Positions 1 to 10,827 of a stretch of DNA of 64,000 bases are shown piece by piece (positions within the stretch are counted from its first letter, which is position 1; every line of letters begins with the position of its first letter). The position numbers and the translations under genes were made by a program. Under the pieces are notes generated by a model. The model saw only the letters and a list, made by a program, of their open reading frames with translations, had not been told where the DNA came from and made no database searches. This stretch comes from an uncultured Sphingomonadaceae bacterium (GTDB taxonomy: Bacteria; Pseudomonadota; Alphaproteobacteria; Sphingomonadales; Sphingomonadaceae): assembly GCA_947501695.1 (NCBI GenBank), contig CANMWO010000003.1, positions 583,001-647,000 of the forward strand, read 5' to 3'.

Positions 1-372
1 GCCTATCCCGATGGCAGTTTCGACTATGCAATCCTCAGTCAGACCTTGCAGACCACCCATCGTCCGGATGTGATTATCGATGAATTGCTGCGCATCGGCA
101 AACAGGCCTTTGTCAGCTTCCCTAATTTTGCTCATTGGCGCGTGCGTATGTCACTGTTATTTGGCGGCCGCATGCCGGTAACACGGCTGTTGCCACAGAC
201 ATGGTATGACACGCCCAATATCCACCATGTCACGATCGATGATTTTCGGGCGTTGGTGCGGGATGGTAGTTTGGAGCAAGAGGGGCAATGGTTTCTCAGC
301 GGCGACAAACAGACGGGCAAGGCAATGGCGAATCTATTCGCCGAGCATGCGGTATTTTTATTAAGGCGGTGA
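1..372 (+). CDS. metW: Methionine biosynthesis protein MetW-like methyltransferase, 3' portion (5' truncated by window edge)
   Basis: Frame open from base 1 (AYPDGSFDYAILSQTLQTTHRPDVIIDELLRIGKQAFVSFPNFAHWRVR...), typical MetW sequence. Confidence 0.88.
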   Translation, partial: AYPDGSFDYAILSQTLQTTHRPDVIIDELLRIGKQAFVSFPNFAHWRVRMSLLFGGRMPVTRLLPQTWYDTPNIHHVTIDDFRALVRDGSLEQEGQWFLSGDKQTGKAMANLFAEHAVFLLRR

Positions 373-377
373 CTGAT

Positions 378-2327
378 TCAAGCTGGATTATGCTTGTCCA
401 GAAACTTTTCCAGCTGATTTAGCCAATCTTTGCGATTTTCGACGTCCTTTAAACCATGACCTTCTTCTTCATAGGTAACAAAGACTGCATCCGCATCGCT
501 ATTTTCCAACTTGTCCTTGTATAATGTAAACTGGCTGTAGGGCACTCTACTGTCCTTCTTGCCATGGACCAGCAGAACGGGTCGTTTCAACCGATCCACC
601 ATCCTCACTGGAGAAACATCATCCAAGTCGAAGTTGTCCTCTCCTTCGACAGTTTTTCTCCATTTCTTGCTGTAACGGCTTTTAAAAAATTGGCGGTCAA
701 AGCGCAGCTGCTTGTTAAAATCCGTAACGCCCGCGAATGATGCTGCGCAGCGATAACGCTCTGGATTGCGGGTAACACCCCACAGAGCAGCATATCCGCC
801 ATAGGATGAACCCACGATACAAACGCGTTGGGAATCCACAATGCCCCGTTTGACCAGCCAGTCCATGCCGTCATCTAAATCATCCTGCATTGACCGACCC
901 ATCTGTCCTTCGCCCAGCTTGTAGAAACTCTCTCCATAGCTACCAGATCCGCGGAAATTCGGTTGTAAGACCGCATATCCGCGGTTGGCAAGAAACTGCA
1001 CTTCCATATTAAAATCCAACGTGTCACGCACGCCATAAGGCCCACCGTGCGGCATAATCACCAAAGGCAATTTCGCCGCTTTCTGGCCTTTGGGAATCGT
1101 CACATAGGCTGGAATCGGGGTACCATCGCGAGCGGTGTACGTCTCATAACTTGTTTCCGCCATCAACGCCGGATCGATCCGATCATTGACACCAGCAAAT
1201 CGGTCCATCTTTTTGGCTTTTGGTTCATAAAGATAATAGCTGCCCGGGTCTTGAGGCGAAGTTGAAAAAATGATCATTTTGCTTTTGTCGCGCGAAGCAG
1301 ACGAAATCCAGACCTCTTGCCCTGGTAAAGAACGATCGAGCCTTTTTTGCTGCTGGACAAAATAATCATCGAACCATTGAATTCTGTCGCGAGAATCCGT
1401 GTAGTAGGCAGCCTGTAGTGCAGATCCGTCGTCGGTAAGCGAAAACCGGGTTACGTCATTCTTCTCATGGTCAAAGACTTTCTCGCCGATTTCCCGCGTC
1501 AGGAGATTGAATTTATACAAACCAAAACGGCCTGTTTTTTCGTTGGAGAGCACATAGCCATCGTTAGAACCGGCGACGATGCTGAATGCATCCAAAAGCG
1601 TTTCCTGGCCATTTTCGACAATGTCTTTGTCTTTTACCTTGTCGATGCGTTCGAATGCCTGATCAGCGCTTGGTCTGTAGAATATAAGGGTAGAGTTGGT
1701 CCGATAGCTTAGCCCCATCCGAACAACGCCTTCATTATCGGCAAACCAATCCCAAATTTTGCGCTGATCTTTCACCACTTGTTCGGCTTCGTTGGTGGCT
1801 AAGTCGATCCTATATACAGAAGGATATTTGTAGATGGATTCCCTTGTTTCGAGCAGAATGAAGCGTCCGTCTTGGTCCAAATGCAGAATATTATCTCCAT
1901 CCGGCGCACCTTTTTCCAAGCCGATAAATCGTGAACTCTGGCTGTTGGTGTCAATTAGATACATTTCTATCTGTCGAAATTCGTTGCCCAAATGACCGCG
2001 TCCACCACGATATGGTTTCAGGCTGGAAACGCTGAACAAAACTTGGCCATTGCCGGCCCAGCGATACCAATTGAGATCGGTATCTTTTGGCATTTGTTTG
2101 CGAAAAGATTTTCCGGCCGTCAGCGAGCGGACGGTTAGATAGGACTTCCCATCGACGTTTTGCAGATACACCATTTGCGAGCCGTCGGGCGATAATTTCG
2201 GCCGATAGACATCACCTTCGGCCGCGAATATTTCGGTAGGAATTTTCTCAACCGCTGCAAATGCGAGCGGAGCCAATCCAGCATTCAAGACAAACAGAAA
2301 TATCGTCGAAAAAAAGTTTATGCGCAT
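378..2327 (-). CDS. S9 family peptidase (prolyl oligopeptidase/acylaminoacyl-peptidase-like) with signal peptide
   Basis: 649 aa; C-terminal alpha/beta hydrolase with GSSYGG nucleophile motif and catalytic D/H region (GKKDSRVPY...EEEGHG); beta-propeller-like N-terminus; hydrophobic N-terminus. Confidence 0.9.
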   Translation of the reverse strand: MRINFFSTIFLFVLNAGLAPLAFAAVEKIPTEIFAAEGDVYRPKLSPDGSQMVYLQNVDGKSYLTVRSLTAGKSFRKQMPKDTDLNWYRWAGNGQVLFSVSSLKPYRGGRGHLGNEFRQIEMYLIDTNSQSSRFIGLEKGAPDGDNILHLDQDGRFILLETRESIYKYPSVYRIDLATNEAEQVVKDQRKIWDWFADNEGVVRMGLSYRTNSTLIFYRPSADQAFERIDKVKDKDIVENGQETLLDAFSIVAGSNDGYVLSNEKTGRFGLYKFNLLTREIGEKVFDHEKNDVTRFSLTDDGSALQAAYYTDSRDRIQWFDDYFVQQQKRLDRSLPGQEVWISSASRDKSKMIIFSTSPQDPGSYYLYEPKAKKMDRFAGVNDRIDPALMAETSYETYTARDGTPIPAYVTIPKGQKAAKLPLVIMPHGGPYGVRDTLDFNMEVQFLANRGYAVLQPNFRGSGSYGESFYKLGEGQMGRSMQDDLDDGMDWLVKRGIVDSQRVCIVGSSYGGYAALWGVTRNPERYRCAASFAGVTDFNKQLRFDRQFFKSRYSKKWRKTVEGEDNFDLDDVSPVRMVDRLKRPVLLVHGKKDSRVPYSQFTLYKDKLENSDADAVFVTYEEEGHGLKDVENRKDWLNQLEKFLDKHNPA

Positions 2328-2504
2328 TATTTACCCCCGAAAAGACGCAATGATCATTAGATAAAGAATTACAATAGAGACAGAATAAATCAATTCAAAA
2401 ATAAGCAACATTTTCGAACCACACTATAGGCAATCTATTTGCTGGCAGAGCGCACCGCCTTCCTGTTAAGGCAATGACCAGGCACCACAAAACGGGAGCA
2501 AAAT

Positions 2505-4298
2505 TTGGATTGGGCTACTTATTGGGACATCGCAAAACCCTATGCGGGGCTGGCGATATTAATTGCCTTATTCACCGCTTTTGTTGGTGAGCGTCGCCCG
2601 CCAGCGGTAACGGCCGTCGTGGCTGCCGGCTTTATGCTCGCGACCGGCTTGCTCAGCAGTGATAATATGCTGGCGGTCTTTTCTAATCCGGCACCGCTGA
2701 CCATTGGCGCGATGTTCATATTGTCCGGTGCGCTGGTGCGTACGGGGGTGATCGAGGCGCTGGCAGGCTTTGCCGCGCGCAAGGCTGAAAACCGTCCATT
2801 CATGGCGATTGGAGGGTTTCTGGGCGGCACATTCGCCTCTTCGGCCTTTGTCAACAACACACCTGTGGTCATCATCCTGATCCCGATCATGCGCAAAATC
2901 GCCAAAGTTTCCGGCATAGCAGCGAGCAAGCTGCTCATCCCGCTTTCCTATATCTCGATATTGGGCGGCAGCCTGACTTTGCTCGGTACCTCGACTAATT
3001 TGCTGGTCGATGGTGTGGCGCAGCAAAATGGGCAGGCCGCCTTTGGCCTTTTTGAAATAACCCAAGTCGGTCTGATTGCTGCGGTGACGGGTATCGTCAT
3101 GATCGCGATATTGGGTCCGCTTTTTCTGCCGAAACGCGACAGTGAAAGCCTGGCCGATCAGATGCCGGAATCCTACTATCTGACAGATATTCGGATAAGG
3201 GACGATAGCGATTATGTCGGCAAGCAGATTTCCAGCATCAGTGCGTTCACCCATTCGGGCGTGGATATTATGGGCCGCCGCGTCGGGCGGGAGATCGACC
3301 GGTTCGAATTTTCCGACCATATTCTGGAAGGCGGCGAGACATTGGTTGCCGCGGTGACCCAAGAAGAATTGCTTTCGCTGGCCGAAATTGGCGGAATTTC
3401 ATTGGGCTATGCTGGCGTCAAGCAGCCGGTCACGCCGCTGGGTGATGATCATACCCGGCTAGTCGAACTGGTGATTGGGCCTTCCCATCGGTCCGTTGGT
3501 AAATCGCTGCCCAGTCTGCCATTTCTCTCCCGCGTTCCTGCTCGGGTACTGGGGCTTTCGCGGCCACGTCATATTGCCGGTCCGACGCTGTCCGATGCCC
3601 GCATCCGGCACGGCGATAGCCTGTTGGTCCAGACCGATGATATTTCGATCGGTACATTGCAGGAAAATGCCGACCTGGTGCATTTGCAGGAACCCGAGGC
3701 GCGTTCCTACCGGCGGCGGCGGGCTCCCGTGGCTATACTCACCCTGGCGATCATCATCATTGCCGCGGCCTTGGGCGTGATGCCCATTGCGGCGCTGGCA
3801 ATGCTCGGTGTCGCCGTGGTTTTGCTAACCAAATGTATCGACAGTGAAGAGGCATGGGGAGCAATAGACGGCAATGTGCTGGTGCTGATCTTTGCGATGC
3901 TGGCCGTGGGCAAGGGATTGGAAAATGCGGGTACGGTACAGCTGATTATCGACACGTTGCTGCCGCTGCTCAACATGCTGTCGCCCTTATGGTTGATTAT
4001 CGTGATCTATTCGCTGACCTCCATGCTCACCGAAACAGCGACCAATAATGCCGTTGCGGTCATTATGACTCCGCTGGTCATTGGCATTGCCGAACAAACA
4101 GGTGTGGACGTGCGCAGCCTTCTGGTTGCCGTGATGTTCGGGGCTTCGGCAAGCTTTGCAACACCGGTAGGCTATCAGACCAATACATTGGTCTATACGG
4201 CGGGCAATTACCGCTTTTCGGATTTTGTCCGGATTGGCTTGCCGCTTAATATTGGCGTGGGCTTAGCGGCTTGTTTTGCGATATATTATATCTTCTAA
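2505..4298 (+). CDS. SLC13/DASS family permease with central TrkA-C (RCK_C) domains
   Basis: 597 aa, many TM segments, SAFVNNTPVV and TETATNNAVAV motifs of the SLC13/CitM-type superfamily; TTG start. Confidence 0.88.
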   Translation: MDWATYWDIAKPYAGLAILIALFTAFVGERRPPAVTAVVAAGFMLATGLLSSDNMLAVFSNPAPLTIGAMFILSGALVRTGVIEALAGFAARKAENRPFMAIGGFLGGTFASSAFVNNTPVVIILIPIMRKIAKVSGIAASKLLIPLSYISILGGSLTLLGTSTNLLVDGVAQQNGQAAFGLFEITQVGLIAAVTGIVMIAILGPLFLPKRDSESLADQMPESYYLTDIRIRDDSDYVGKQISSISAFTHSGVDIMGRRVGREIDRFEFSDHILEGGETLVAAVTQEELLSLAEIGGISLGYAGVKQPVTPLGDDHTRLVELVIGPSHRSVGKSLPSLPFLSRVPARVLGLSRPRHIAGPTLSDARIRHGDSLLVQTDDISIGTLQENADLVHLQEPEARSYRRRRAPVAILTLAIIIIAAALGVMPIAALAMLGVAVVLLTKCIDSEEAWGAIDGNVLVLIFAMLAVGKGLENAGTVQLIIDTLLPLLNMLSPLWLIIVIYSLTSMLTETATNNAVAVIMTPLVIGIAEQTGVDVRSLLVAVMFGASASFATPVGYQTNTLVYTAGNYRFSDFVRIGLPLNIGVGLAACFAIYYIF

Positions 4299-4312
4299 TC
4301 GCGCGACGAATA

Positions 4313-4783
4313 TTAGTCCGTATAGCCCGCCAATTTACCGTTGATCACATAGTCTAATATCTCGACAATCTGTACTGGTGTCTCTGCGACAGCTAGGGCA
4401 GCGGCATCGACTTCTTTAAGTGGATGGACGATATCAGGTCCATGATTGATGATCAGCGGCTTGCCCAATGCGGCGGCATAGCCTGCATCAAAAGCAGCAT
4501 TCCATTGTTTGTATTTGTCACCAAAGCGGACAACAACAATGTCTGCCTTTTTTAACAGCGTAGACGTACGAATGGCATTTACTTGCGCGCCCTTGCGGTC
4601 ATGCCAGAATTTCTTGTCTTCGTTGCCCAATATCGCCACGCCGCAATCATCGGAGGCGGGATGATCGGTAACCGGTCCGGAGAAGCGCACGGGAAGACCT
4701 TTCTCGGCAGCGCCTTCGGCAATTTCTTCGCGCCAATTGGTGTGGATTTCACCTGACAAATAGACTGACCAAATATCCGGCAT
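4313..4783 (-). CDS. YtoQ family protein
   Basis: MPDIWSVYLSGEIHTNWREEI... WNAAFDAGYAAALGKPLI; matches remembered YtoQ family pattern. Confidence 0.82.
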   Translation of the reverse strand: MPDIWSVYLSGEIHTNWREEIAEGAAEKGLPVRFSGPVTDHPASDDCGVAILGNEDKKFWHDRKGAQVNAIRTSTLLKKADIVVVRFGDKYKQWNAAFDAGYAAALGKPLIINHGPDIVHPLKEVDAAALAVAETPVQIVEILDYVINGKLAGYTD

Positions 4784-4792
4784 GATTTTCCT

Positions 4793-6355
4793 CTATCGTT
4801 CCCGTGTCGCGCTAAATTTAATCTCGGGATTGCGCTCTTCCTGATAATTCACATCCCAGCCCGATTTCGCCAGGAACACCAGATTATCGTCACGATCTTT
4901 GGCAAGGCTGGTCTGGTTGATATTTGCGAAAGTGTTGAGGGATTCATCATCGCCGCTGATCCAACGCGCAGTTTCAAAAGGAGCCAGTTCAAGGCCGGCC
5001 TCAACCTTATATTCCGCCGATAAGCGGCTGACCAATACTTCGAGCTGCAATTGGCCGACTACGCCGATAATCCAATTGGCACCGATTTCGGGATAGAATA
5101 CCTGCACAACGCCTTCTTCAGACAAGTCGTCCAGCGCCTTGCGCAATTTCTTGGTCTGTGTCGGATCTTTCAGGATTACGCGCCGCAATATTTCTGGCGC
5201 AAAATTTGGTAGCCCCGTTATGCGCACCTGATTTTTCTCGGACAATGTGTCGCCAACACGCAGTGTGCCGTGATTGGGGATGCCGATAATATCACCGGGT
5301 TCAGCGGTATCGGCAATTTCACGATCCTGCGCGAAAAATAATATCGGTGAGTGGATGGCGATCGGCTTGCCTAGCCCCGAAGGCGTTAGTTTCATGCCGC
5401 GTTTAAACTCGCCGGAGCAGAGTCGCATGAACGCTATGCGATCGCGGTGCTGCGGATCCATATTCGCTTGAATCTTGAAAATGAAACCGGTGACATCCTT
5501 GCTGTCGGGTTCAATCGGCGCGGGTTCCGCAGGCTGCGGTCGCGGGCTAGGCGCATAGTCGGCAATAGCGTCAATCAACTCTTCAACACCGAATTGTTTC
5601 AGTGCGGAACCGAAGAAAACTGGCGTGAGATCGCCATTTTGATAAGCCTCAAGGTCAAAGCTGCTATAGCCGCCTTGTGCCAGCTCGCCTTCGCTGGTCA
5701 GTCGCTCAAGCGCTTCGTCGCTCAGCACCTCAGCTAGCTTGGGATCATCCAATCCTTCAAATTGTTGGACCTTGCCATCATATTGTTTGCTGTCACCATC
5801 CGGCTGGTGCAGCTGGTTGCGATAGAGGTCGTAAATTCCTTCAAATTGTCCGCCCATGCCGGTTGGCCAGCTCATCGGACAGACGTCGAGCGCGAGTTTA
5901 TCAGCCACTTCGTCGAGTAATTCAAATGGATCACGGCCTTCGCGGTCGACCTTGTTGACGAAGGTGATAATCGGCACGCTGCGCAGGCGACAGACTTCGA
6001 AGAGCTTCAGCGTCTGCGCCTCGATGCCGCTGGCCGCGTCAATCACCATGATCGCGCTATCGACGGCGGTTAGCGTGCGATAGGTATCTTCCGAAAAGTC
6101 CTCATGGCCCGGCGTGTCGAGCAGGTTGAAGGTAATGCCATTGCGTTCAAAGGTCATCACCGAGCTGGTCACGGAAATACCGCGCTGCTGCTCTATCTTC
6201 ATCCAGTCCGACCGCGCTCGCCGGTTGTCACCGCGCGCCTTAACCTCGCCCGCGAGATGGATCGCGCCGCCTTTCAGCAAAAGCTTCTCGGTTAGCGTCG
6301 TCTTACCCGCATCGGGGTGAGAAATAATCGCAAATGTGCGGCGTGGGTTGGTCAT
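4793..6355 (-). CDS. prfC: Peptide chain release factor 3
   Basis: MTNPRRTFAIISHPDAGKTTLTEKLLL GTPase; RF3-type sequence. Start placed at 6355 rather than the ORF-track start 6382, because the extra 9 aa come from a palindromic repeat. Confidence 0.95.
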   Translation of the reverse strand: MTNPRRTFAIISHPDAGKTTLTEKLLLKGGAIHLAGEVKARGDNRRARSDWMKIEQQRGISVTSSVMTFERNGITFNLLDTPGHEDFSEDTYRTLTAVDSAIMVIDAASGIEAQTLKLFEVCRLRSVPIITFVNKVDREGRDPFELLDEVADKLALDVCPMSWPTGMGGQFEGIYDLYRNQLHQPDGDSKQYDGKVQQFEGLDDPKLAEVLSDEALERLTSEGELAQGGYSSFDLEAYQNGDLTPVFFGSALKQFGVEELIDAIADYAPSPRPQPAEPAPIEPDSKDVTGFIFKIQANMDPQHRDRIAFMRLCSGEFKRGMKLTPSGLGKPIAIHSPILFFAQDREIADTAEPGDIIGIPNHGTLRVGDTLSEKNQVRITGLPNFAPEILRRVILKDPTQTKKLRKALDDLSEEGVVQVFYPEIGANWIIGVVGQLQLEVLVSRLSAEYKVEAGLELAPFETARWISGDDESLNTFANINQTSLAKDRDDNLVFLAKSGWDVNYQEERNPEIKFSATRER

Positions 6356-6375
6356 AATTTTTGTTTTCTTGCAAA

Positions 6376-6467
6376 TCGTCATCCTGAACTTGTTTCAGGA
6401 TCCATCCATCGGCTGGACGCAGGTTCTATGAGGAGAAATGGATGCTGAAACAAGTTCAGCATGACGA
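6376..6467. repeat. REPIN-like double palindromic intergenic element
   Basis: Arm 1 TCGTCATcCTGAACTTGTTTCAGgATCCAT and inverted arm 2 (reverse complement) TCGTCATgCTGAACTTGTTTCAGcATCCAT; each arm contains its own CTGAA-CTTGT-TTCAG hairpin with a covarying closing pair. Confidence 0.8.
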
Positions 6468-6475
6468 AATTGGTG

Positions 6476-8848
6476 CTATCCCCTCAATTCCGCGCCCAAT
6501 TTTGCCCCATTGGCGACAACCTTATCGGAAAGGGTTTTTAAATCTTCTTCGGTCAGCGTCGCCTCGGTTGGTTGCAGGGTGATTTCCACCGCCAATGATT
6601 TCTTGCCTTCACCAACGCTTGCACCCTCGAACAGGTCAAATAATCGCGCGCCAGTGATGAGTTTTTTGTCGGCGCCCTTAACAGCACGCACGAGATCGCT
6701 CGCCGGTAGGTCTGCATCAACAATGAAGGCAAAATCGCGGGTCACCGCCTGCAGAGCGGGCGGGGCAAAGGCTTCGCGCATATGGTCCTTGGCTCTCTTC
6801 ACCGGGATGGCGTCGAGGAAAATCTCGGCTGCAACAGCCGTGCCTTTCAGGCCCATGGCTTTGGTCACTGTTGGGTGCAGCACGCCATAGGCGGCCAAAA
6901 TCTTCTTGGGCCCAAGTCGCAACGTACCGGATTGACCAGGATGATAATGATCCCCCGCTTCCGCGAAATCCATCAACTTATCAATGGGTGCGCCAGCGGC
7001 TTCCAAAATCGCGAGCACTTCTGCCTTGGCATCATAGGCATCATATTTGGTAGCGGAGCCAGCCTGCCAGCTGCGCGCGCGATTCTCGCCACCGAGCACA
7101 AGACCAATGGTTGGATGTTCGGTGCTTTCCAGATAGCGGCGACCGACTTCGAACAAACGAATGGACGATGCGCCGCGATCAGCATTACGCTGGGCAGCTG
7201 CAATCAAGCCGGGCAGCAATGATGGCCGCATGACTTTCAGGTCTTCACTAATCGGGTTGGCGAGCGACCAGTTGCCGCCGCCAAAGGGCGCAGCTTCCTT
7301 GTCCGAGATAAAGCTCCACGTCACAGTCTCGTTGAGACCACGCGCAGCAGCAGCGCGGCGGGCTTTGCGTTCAGCCAGCTGTTCCGGCGATGCGGTGGGT
7401 TTGGCAACACCGGCTTTGCGCGGCAACGGTGTGGATGGAATGGAGTCCAGTCCTATGATGCGGATGACTTCTTCGACCAGATCCTGCCAACCCGCGACGT
7501 CACGACGCCAGGTTGGAACAGTCACTTGCCAGCTTGCATCCACGGCAAAACCGAGAGCTTCCAATATGGATTTCTGCTTTTCAGGCGCTACATCAATGCC
7601 ACCCAATGTCGCGCACTGCTTGGGATCATATTTGACCGTGCGCTGTTCCGTCGGAGGTGTACCAGCGCGTGTAACTTCGCTCGCGCTGCCGCCGCAAAGC
7701 TGCAGCACTAAAGCGGTAGCTATATCAATACCATCATCGAGAAAAGCGGGATCAACGCCGCGCTCAAACCGTTGGCGGGCATCGCTGGTCAGCATCAGTT
7801 TCTGACCGGTTTTGGCAATCGAAGCGGGATCGAAAAAGGCGCATTCGATCAACACGTCGGTAGTTGATTCTTCCGAGCCGGTTTCCGCGCCGCCCATGAT
7901 ACCGCCAATATCGTGGGCGCCATTGTCATCGGCAATGACGGTCATGGTTTCGTCGAGCACATATTCTTTGTCGTTCAGCGCTGTCAGCTTTTCACCGGCT
8001 GTGGCTTTTCGCGCAACCAACCCGCCTTTTAGTTTGGCTACATCATAAACGTGCAAAGGCCGCCCGTGGTCGAGCATCACATAGTTGGTGATATCGACCA
8101 GCGCGTTGATCGGTTTCTGGCCAGCGGACTTGAGGCGTGCCTGCATCCAGTCAGGCGATGCGCCGTTGGACAGGCCGTTTACAGTGCAGCCGTAAAAAGC
8201 AGGACAACCTTCGCTATCGTCAGTCCGCACATCAGGCCCACTGCCGCTGCGCGCAATCGCATCGATAGTCAAAGCTTTGAGCGTACCGATACCGGTAGCC
8301 GCCAGATCACGAGCAATACCGCGCACGCCCATGCAATCCTGACGATTGGGGGTGATCGCAACGTCTATGACCGGATCATCCAGATCTGCATAATCAGCAT
8401 AGCTCGTGCCAACCGCAGATGCGGCGTCGGCTGGCAATTCGATGATACCATCATGATCCTCGCCCAGCTCCAGCTCCCGCGCGCTGCACATCATGCCGAA
8501 ACTCTCGACATCGCGAATTTTGGCGGGCTTCAATGTGAAATCACTGCCAGGAATATAAGTACCAGGAGGTCCGAAGACACCAACCATGTCCTTGCGCGCA
8601 TTGGGCGCACCGCACACGACTTGCCATGGCTCATGGGAACCATCGTCAACCTTCAACAATTGCAATTTATCCGCATTGGGATGCGGGCCTGCTTCGATCA
8701 CTTTTGCAACGCGAAAGGCTTTCAGAGCATCGGCGGGATTTTCCAATCCCTCCAGCTCCAGACCAATGTCGGTCAGCTTGTCAGTAATTTCGGTGAGGCT
8801 CGCATCGGTATCGAGATGGGCTTTGAGCCAGCTTAGTGAAAATTTCAT
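6476..8848 (-). CDS. pheT: Phenylalanine--tRNA ligase beta subunit
   Basis: 790 aa [18 protein letters not shown]... with tRNA-binding and B3/B4/FDX-ACB-type regions. Confidence 0.97.
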   Translation of the reverse strand: MKFSLSWLKAHLDTDASLTEITDKLTDIGLELEGLENPADALKAFRVAKVIEAGPHPNADKLQLLKVDDGSHEPWQVVCGAPNARKDMVGVFGPPGTYIPGSDFTLKPAKIRDVESFGMMCSARELELGEDHDGIIELPADAASAVGTSYADYADLDDPVIDVAITPNRQDCMGVRGIARDLAATGIGTLKALTIDAIARSGSGPDVRTDDSEGCPAFYGCTVNGLSNGASPDWMQARLKSAGQKPINALVDITNYVMLDHGRPLHVYDVAKLKGGLVARKATAGEKLTALNDKEYVLDETMTVIADDNGAHDIGGIMGGAETGSEESTTDVLIECAFFDPASIAKTGQKLMLTSDARQRFERGVDPAFLDDGIDIATALVLQLCGGSASEVTRAGTPPTEQRTVKYDPKQCATLGGIDVAPEKQKSILEALGFAVDASWQVTVPTWRRDVAGWQDLVEEVIRIIGLDSIPSTPLPRKAGVAKPTASPEQLAERKARRAAAARGLNETVTWSFISDKEAAPFGGGNWSLANPISEDLKVMRPSLLPGLIAAAQRNADRGASSIRLFEVGRRYLESTEHPTIGLVLGGENRARSWQAGSATKYDAYDAKAEVLAILEAAGAPIDKLMDFAEAGDHYHPGQSGTLRLGPKKILAAYGVLHPTVTKAMGLKGTAVAAEIFLDAIPVKRAKDHMREAFAPPALQAVTRDFAFIVDADLPASDLVRAVKGADKKLITGARLFDLFEGASVGEGKKSLAVEITLQPTEATLTEEDLKTLSDKVVANGAKLGAELRG

Positions 8849-9960
8849 GCGCCAACTCCTCCGCTCAATGTGGGTACGTCAAGCGCGTCAAAGCCGTAAT
8901 GCTCGGTCCAGCGCAGATCGCCGTCAAAGAAGGCACGCAGATCATCCATGCCATATTTGAGCATGGCGAGCCGGTCGATACCGCAACCAAAGGCAAAGCC
9001 CTGCCAGACATCGGGATCGAGCCCGCAATTGCGGATGACATTCGGATGCACCATGCCGGAACCCAGGATTTCCATCCAACCGCCATTTTCGCTGCGCGGA
9101 TCACCACCAATGATCCGGCGGCCTTTTTCAACGGTAAAGCCCAAGTCCACTTCAGCGGAAGGTTCTGTAAACGGGAAATAACTCGGGCGCAGACGCAATG
9201 TGATGTCATCACGCTCGAAAAACGCGCGAACAAAAGTTTCAAGCGTCCATTTGAGATGACCCATGTGAATACCCTTGTCGATCACCAGACCTTCGACCTG
9301 ATGGAACATCGGCGTGTGGGTCGCGTCGCTGTCGCTGCGATAAGTTCGGCCGGGTGCGATAATGTAAATCGGCTCACCAGCGCCATCTGTCTGTTTCGCA
9401 ACATCCATCATCGTGCGGATTTGTACCGGAGACGTATGGGTGCGCAGCAGCTTGGGCATGCCACCTTCATCCGTTTGCGGGAAATAGAATGTATCATGCA
9501 TCGCGCGCGCCGGATGGGTCTCCGGAATATTCAATGCGGTGAAATTATGCCAGTCATCTTCGATTTCCGGACCGGTTGCGACCGAGAAACCGAGATCCGC
9601 AAAAATCTCGGCCAGTTCGTCCATGACCTGACTAACCGGATGGATACTGCCCTTGGGCCCGCTGGGCGGGGGCAGGGTCATGTCGAGTTTTTCGGTTGCA
9701 AGCTGTGCGTTCAGCGCTTCGGTCTCGATGCTGTCCTTACGCGCGGCAATCGCATCCGCAACGGTTTGGCGAGCGCCATTAATTTTCGGGCCTTCGCTCT
9801 GACGTTCTTCGGGTGTCATTTTACCAAGCGTTTTGAGCAGCGCCGAAATCTCGCCTTTTTTACCAAGTGCGGCGACGCGAATGGCTTCCAAAGCGTCGCC
9901 GTCGGCAGCCGCTTCTACCTGTCCGAGATATTTCTCTTTAATTGCTTCACTGTCACTCAT
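8845..9960 (-). CDS. pheS: Phenylalanine--tRNA ligase alpha subunit
   Basis: 371 aa, class II aaRS motifs; 4-bp overlap with pheT. Confidence 0.97.
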   Translation of the reverse strand: MSDSEAIKEKYLGQVEAAADGDALEAIRVAALGKKGEISALLKTLGKMTPEERQSEGPKINGARQTVADAIAARKDSIETEALNAQLATEKLDMTLPPPSGPKGSIHPVSQVMDELAEIFADLGFSVATGPEIEDDWHNFTALNIPETHPARAMHDTFYFPQTDEGGMPKLLRTHTSPVQIRTMMDVAKQTDGAGEPIYIIAPGRTYRSDSDATHTPMFHQVEGLVIDKGIHMGHLKWTLETFVRAFFERDDITLRLRPSYFPFTEPSAEVDLGFTVEKGRRIIGGDPRSENGGWMEILGSGMVHPNVIRNCGLDPDVWQGFAFGCGIDRLAMLKYGMDDLRAFFDGDLRWTEHYGFDALDVPTLSGGVGA

Positions 9961-10022
9961 GACTTTACCCTATTTTCTTTGCTGACCGTCTAAAGCAGGC
10001 TGCGGCGAAAAACCCAATAAAA

Positions 10023-10051
10023 AAGCGCCGCGAGATTGCTCTCCGGCGCTT
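10023..10051 (-). terminator. Rho-independent terminator downstream of rplT
   Basis: Minus strand: AAGCGCCG-GAGAGCAATCTCG-CGGCGCTT followed by a T run (aagcgccggagagcaatctcgcggcgctttttt). Confidence 0.8.
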
Positions 10052-10071
10052 CTTTGAAATTATTGAAACAC

Positions 10072-10434
10072 TTAAGCTTTCGCTAGAGCATCCTGCGCCT
10101 GTTTGATGATGCCGCTAAACATAGCAGGTTCATTCATCGCCAGGTCGGCCATTACTTTACGGTCCAGTTCAATGCCGGCGAGCTTCGTGCCGTGAATGAA
10201 TGTGCCGTATGTCATGCCTTCTGCACGAACTGCAGCGTTAATACGCTGGATCCAGATAGCGCGAAAAGCCCGCTTTTTAACTTTACGATCGCGATACGCA
10301 TATTGACCGGCTTTTTCGACAGCCTGCCGCGCGACGCGGATGGTGTTTTTGCGACGGCCATAATAGCCCTTCGCCTGTACCAATAATCTTTTATGTTTTG
10401 TACGAGTGGTCGTACCCCGTTTTACACGTGCCAT
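10072..10434 (-). CDS. rplT: 50S ribosomal protein L20
   Basis: [55 protein letters not shown]. Confidence 0.98.
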   Translation of the reverse strand: MARVKRGTTTRTKHKRLLVQAKGYYGRRKNTIRVARQAVEKAGQYAYRDRKVKKRAFRAIWIQRINAAVRAEGMTYGTFIHGTKLAGIELDRKVMADLAMNEPAMFSGIIKQAQDALAKA

Positions 10435-10480
10435 TTTCTATATCCTTGAATTTTGTGAAGCGATGGAAACCCCGGTGCTA

Positions 10481-10681
10481 TTAAAGCCCGTAAGGTGCCC
10501 ATTTCTTGATTGTTTTAGCATCTGCATCAGCACAGTTTTTGGTGCCGCGGTTTTGCCGGATATATTTGCTGTTATGGCTCATCAAACGGTGGCGTTTGCC
10601 AGCTACGCCATGCGTAACCTTGCCGGTTGCGGTGATTTTGAAGCGTTTCTTCACACCACTTTTGGTCTTCAACTTGGGCAT
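10481..10681 (-). CDS. rpmI: 50S ribosomal protein L35
   Basis: [33 protein letters not shown]. Confidence 0.98.
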   Translation of the reverse strand: MPKLKTKSGVKKRFKITATGKVTHGVAGKRHRLMSHNSKYIRQNRGTKNCADADAKTIKKWAPYGL

Positions 10682-10827
10682 TTTGGTCTCCTCTAGAAGT
10701 TACCGTTACGGACACATGTGGCAGCCCAACACTGGCCAGTGCATCACATCGGAACGGCGGCAATAGCTAGATTCGCCTAAAATGCAAGATATAATGCAGA
10801 TTCGACGCTGCTTTATGCAGCTTTTAA

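Noticed and set aside
2568-3362. 264-aa ORF antisense to the SLC13 permease
   Set aside because: Shadow ORF in a GC-biased coding region; no recognisable domain, and the sense strand is clearly coding
8836-9993. 385-aa plus-strand ORF opposite pheS
   Set aside because: Antisense shadow of a conserved gene; composition is non-protein-like
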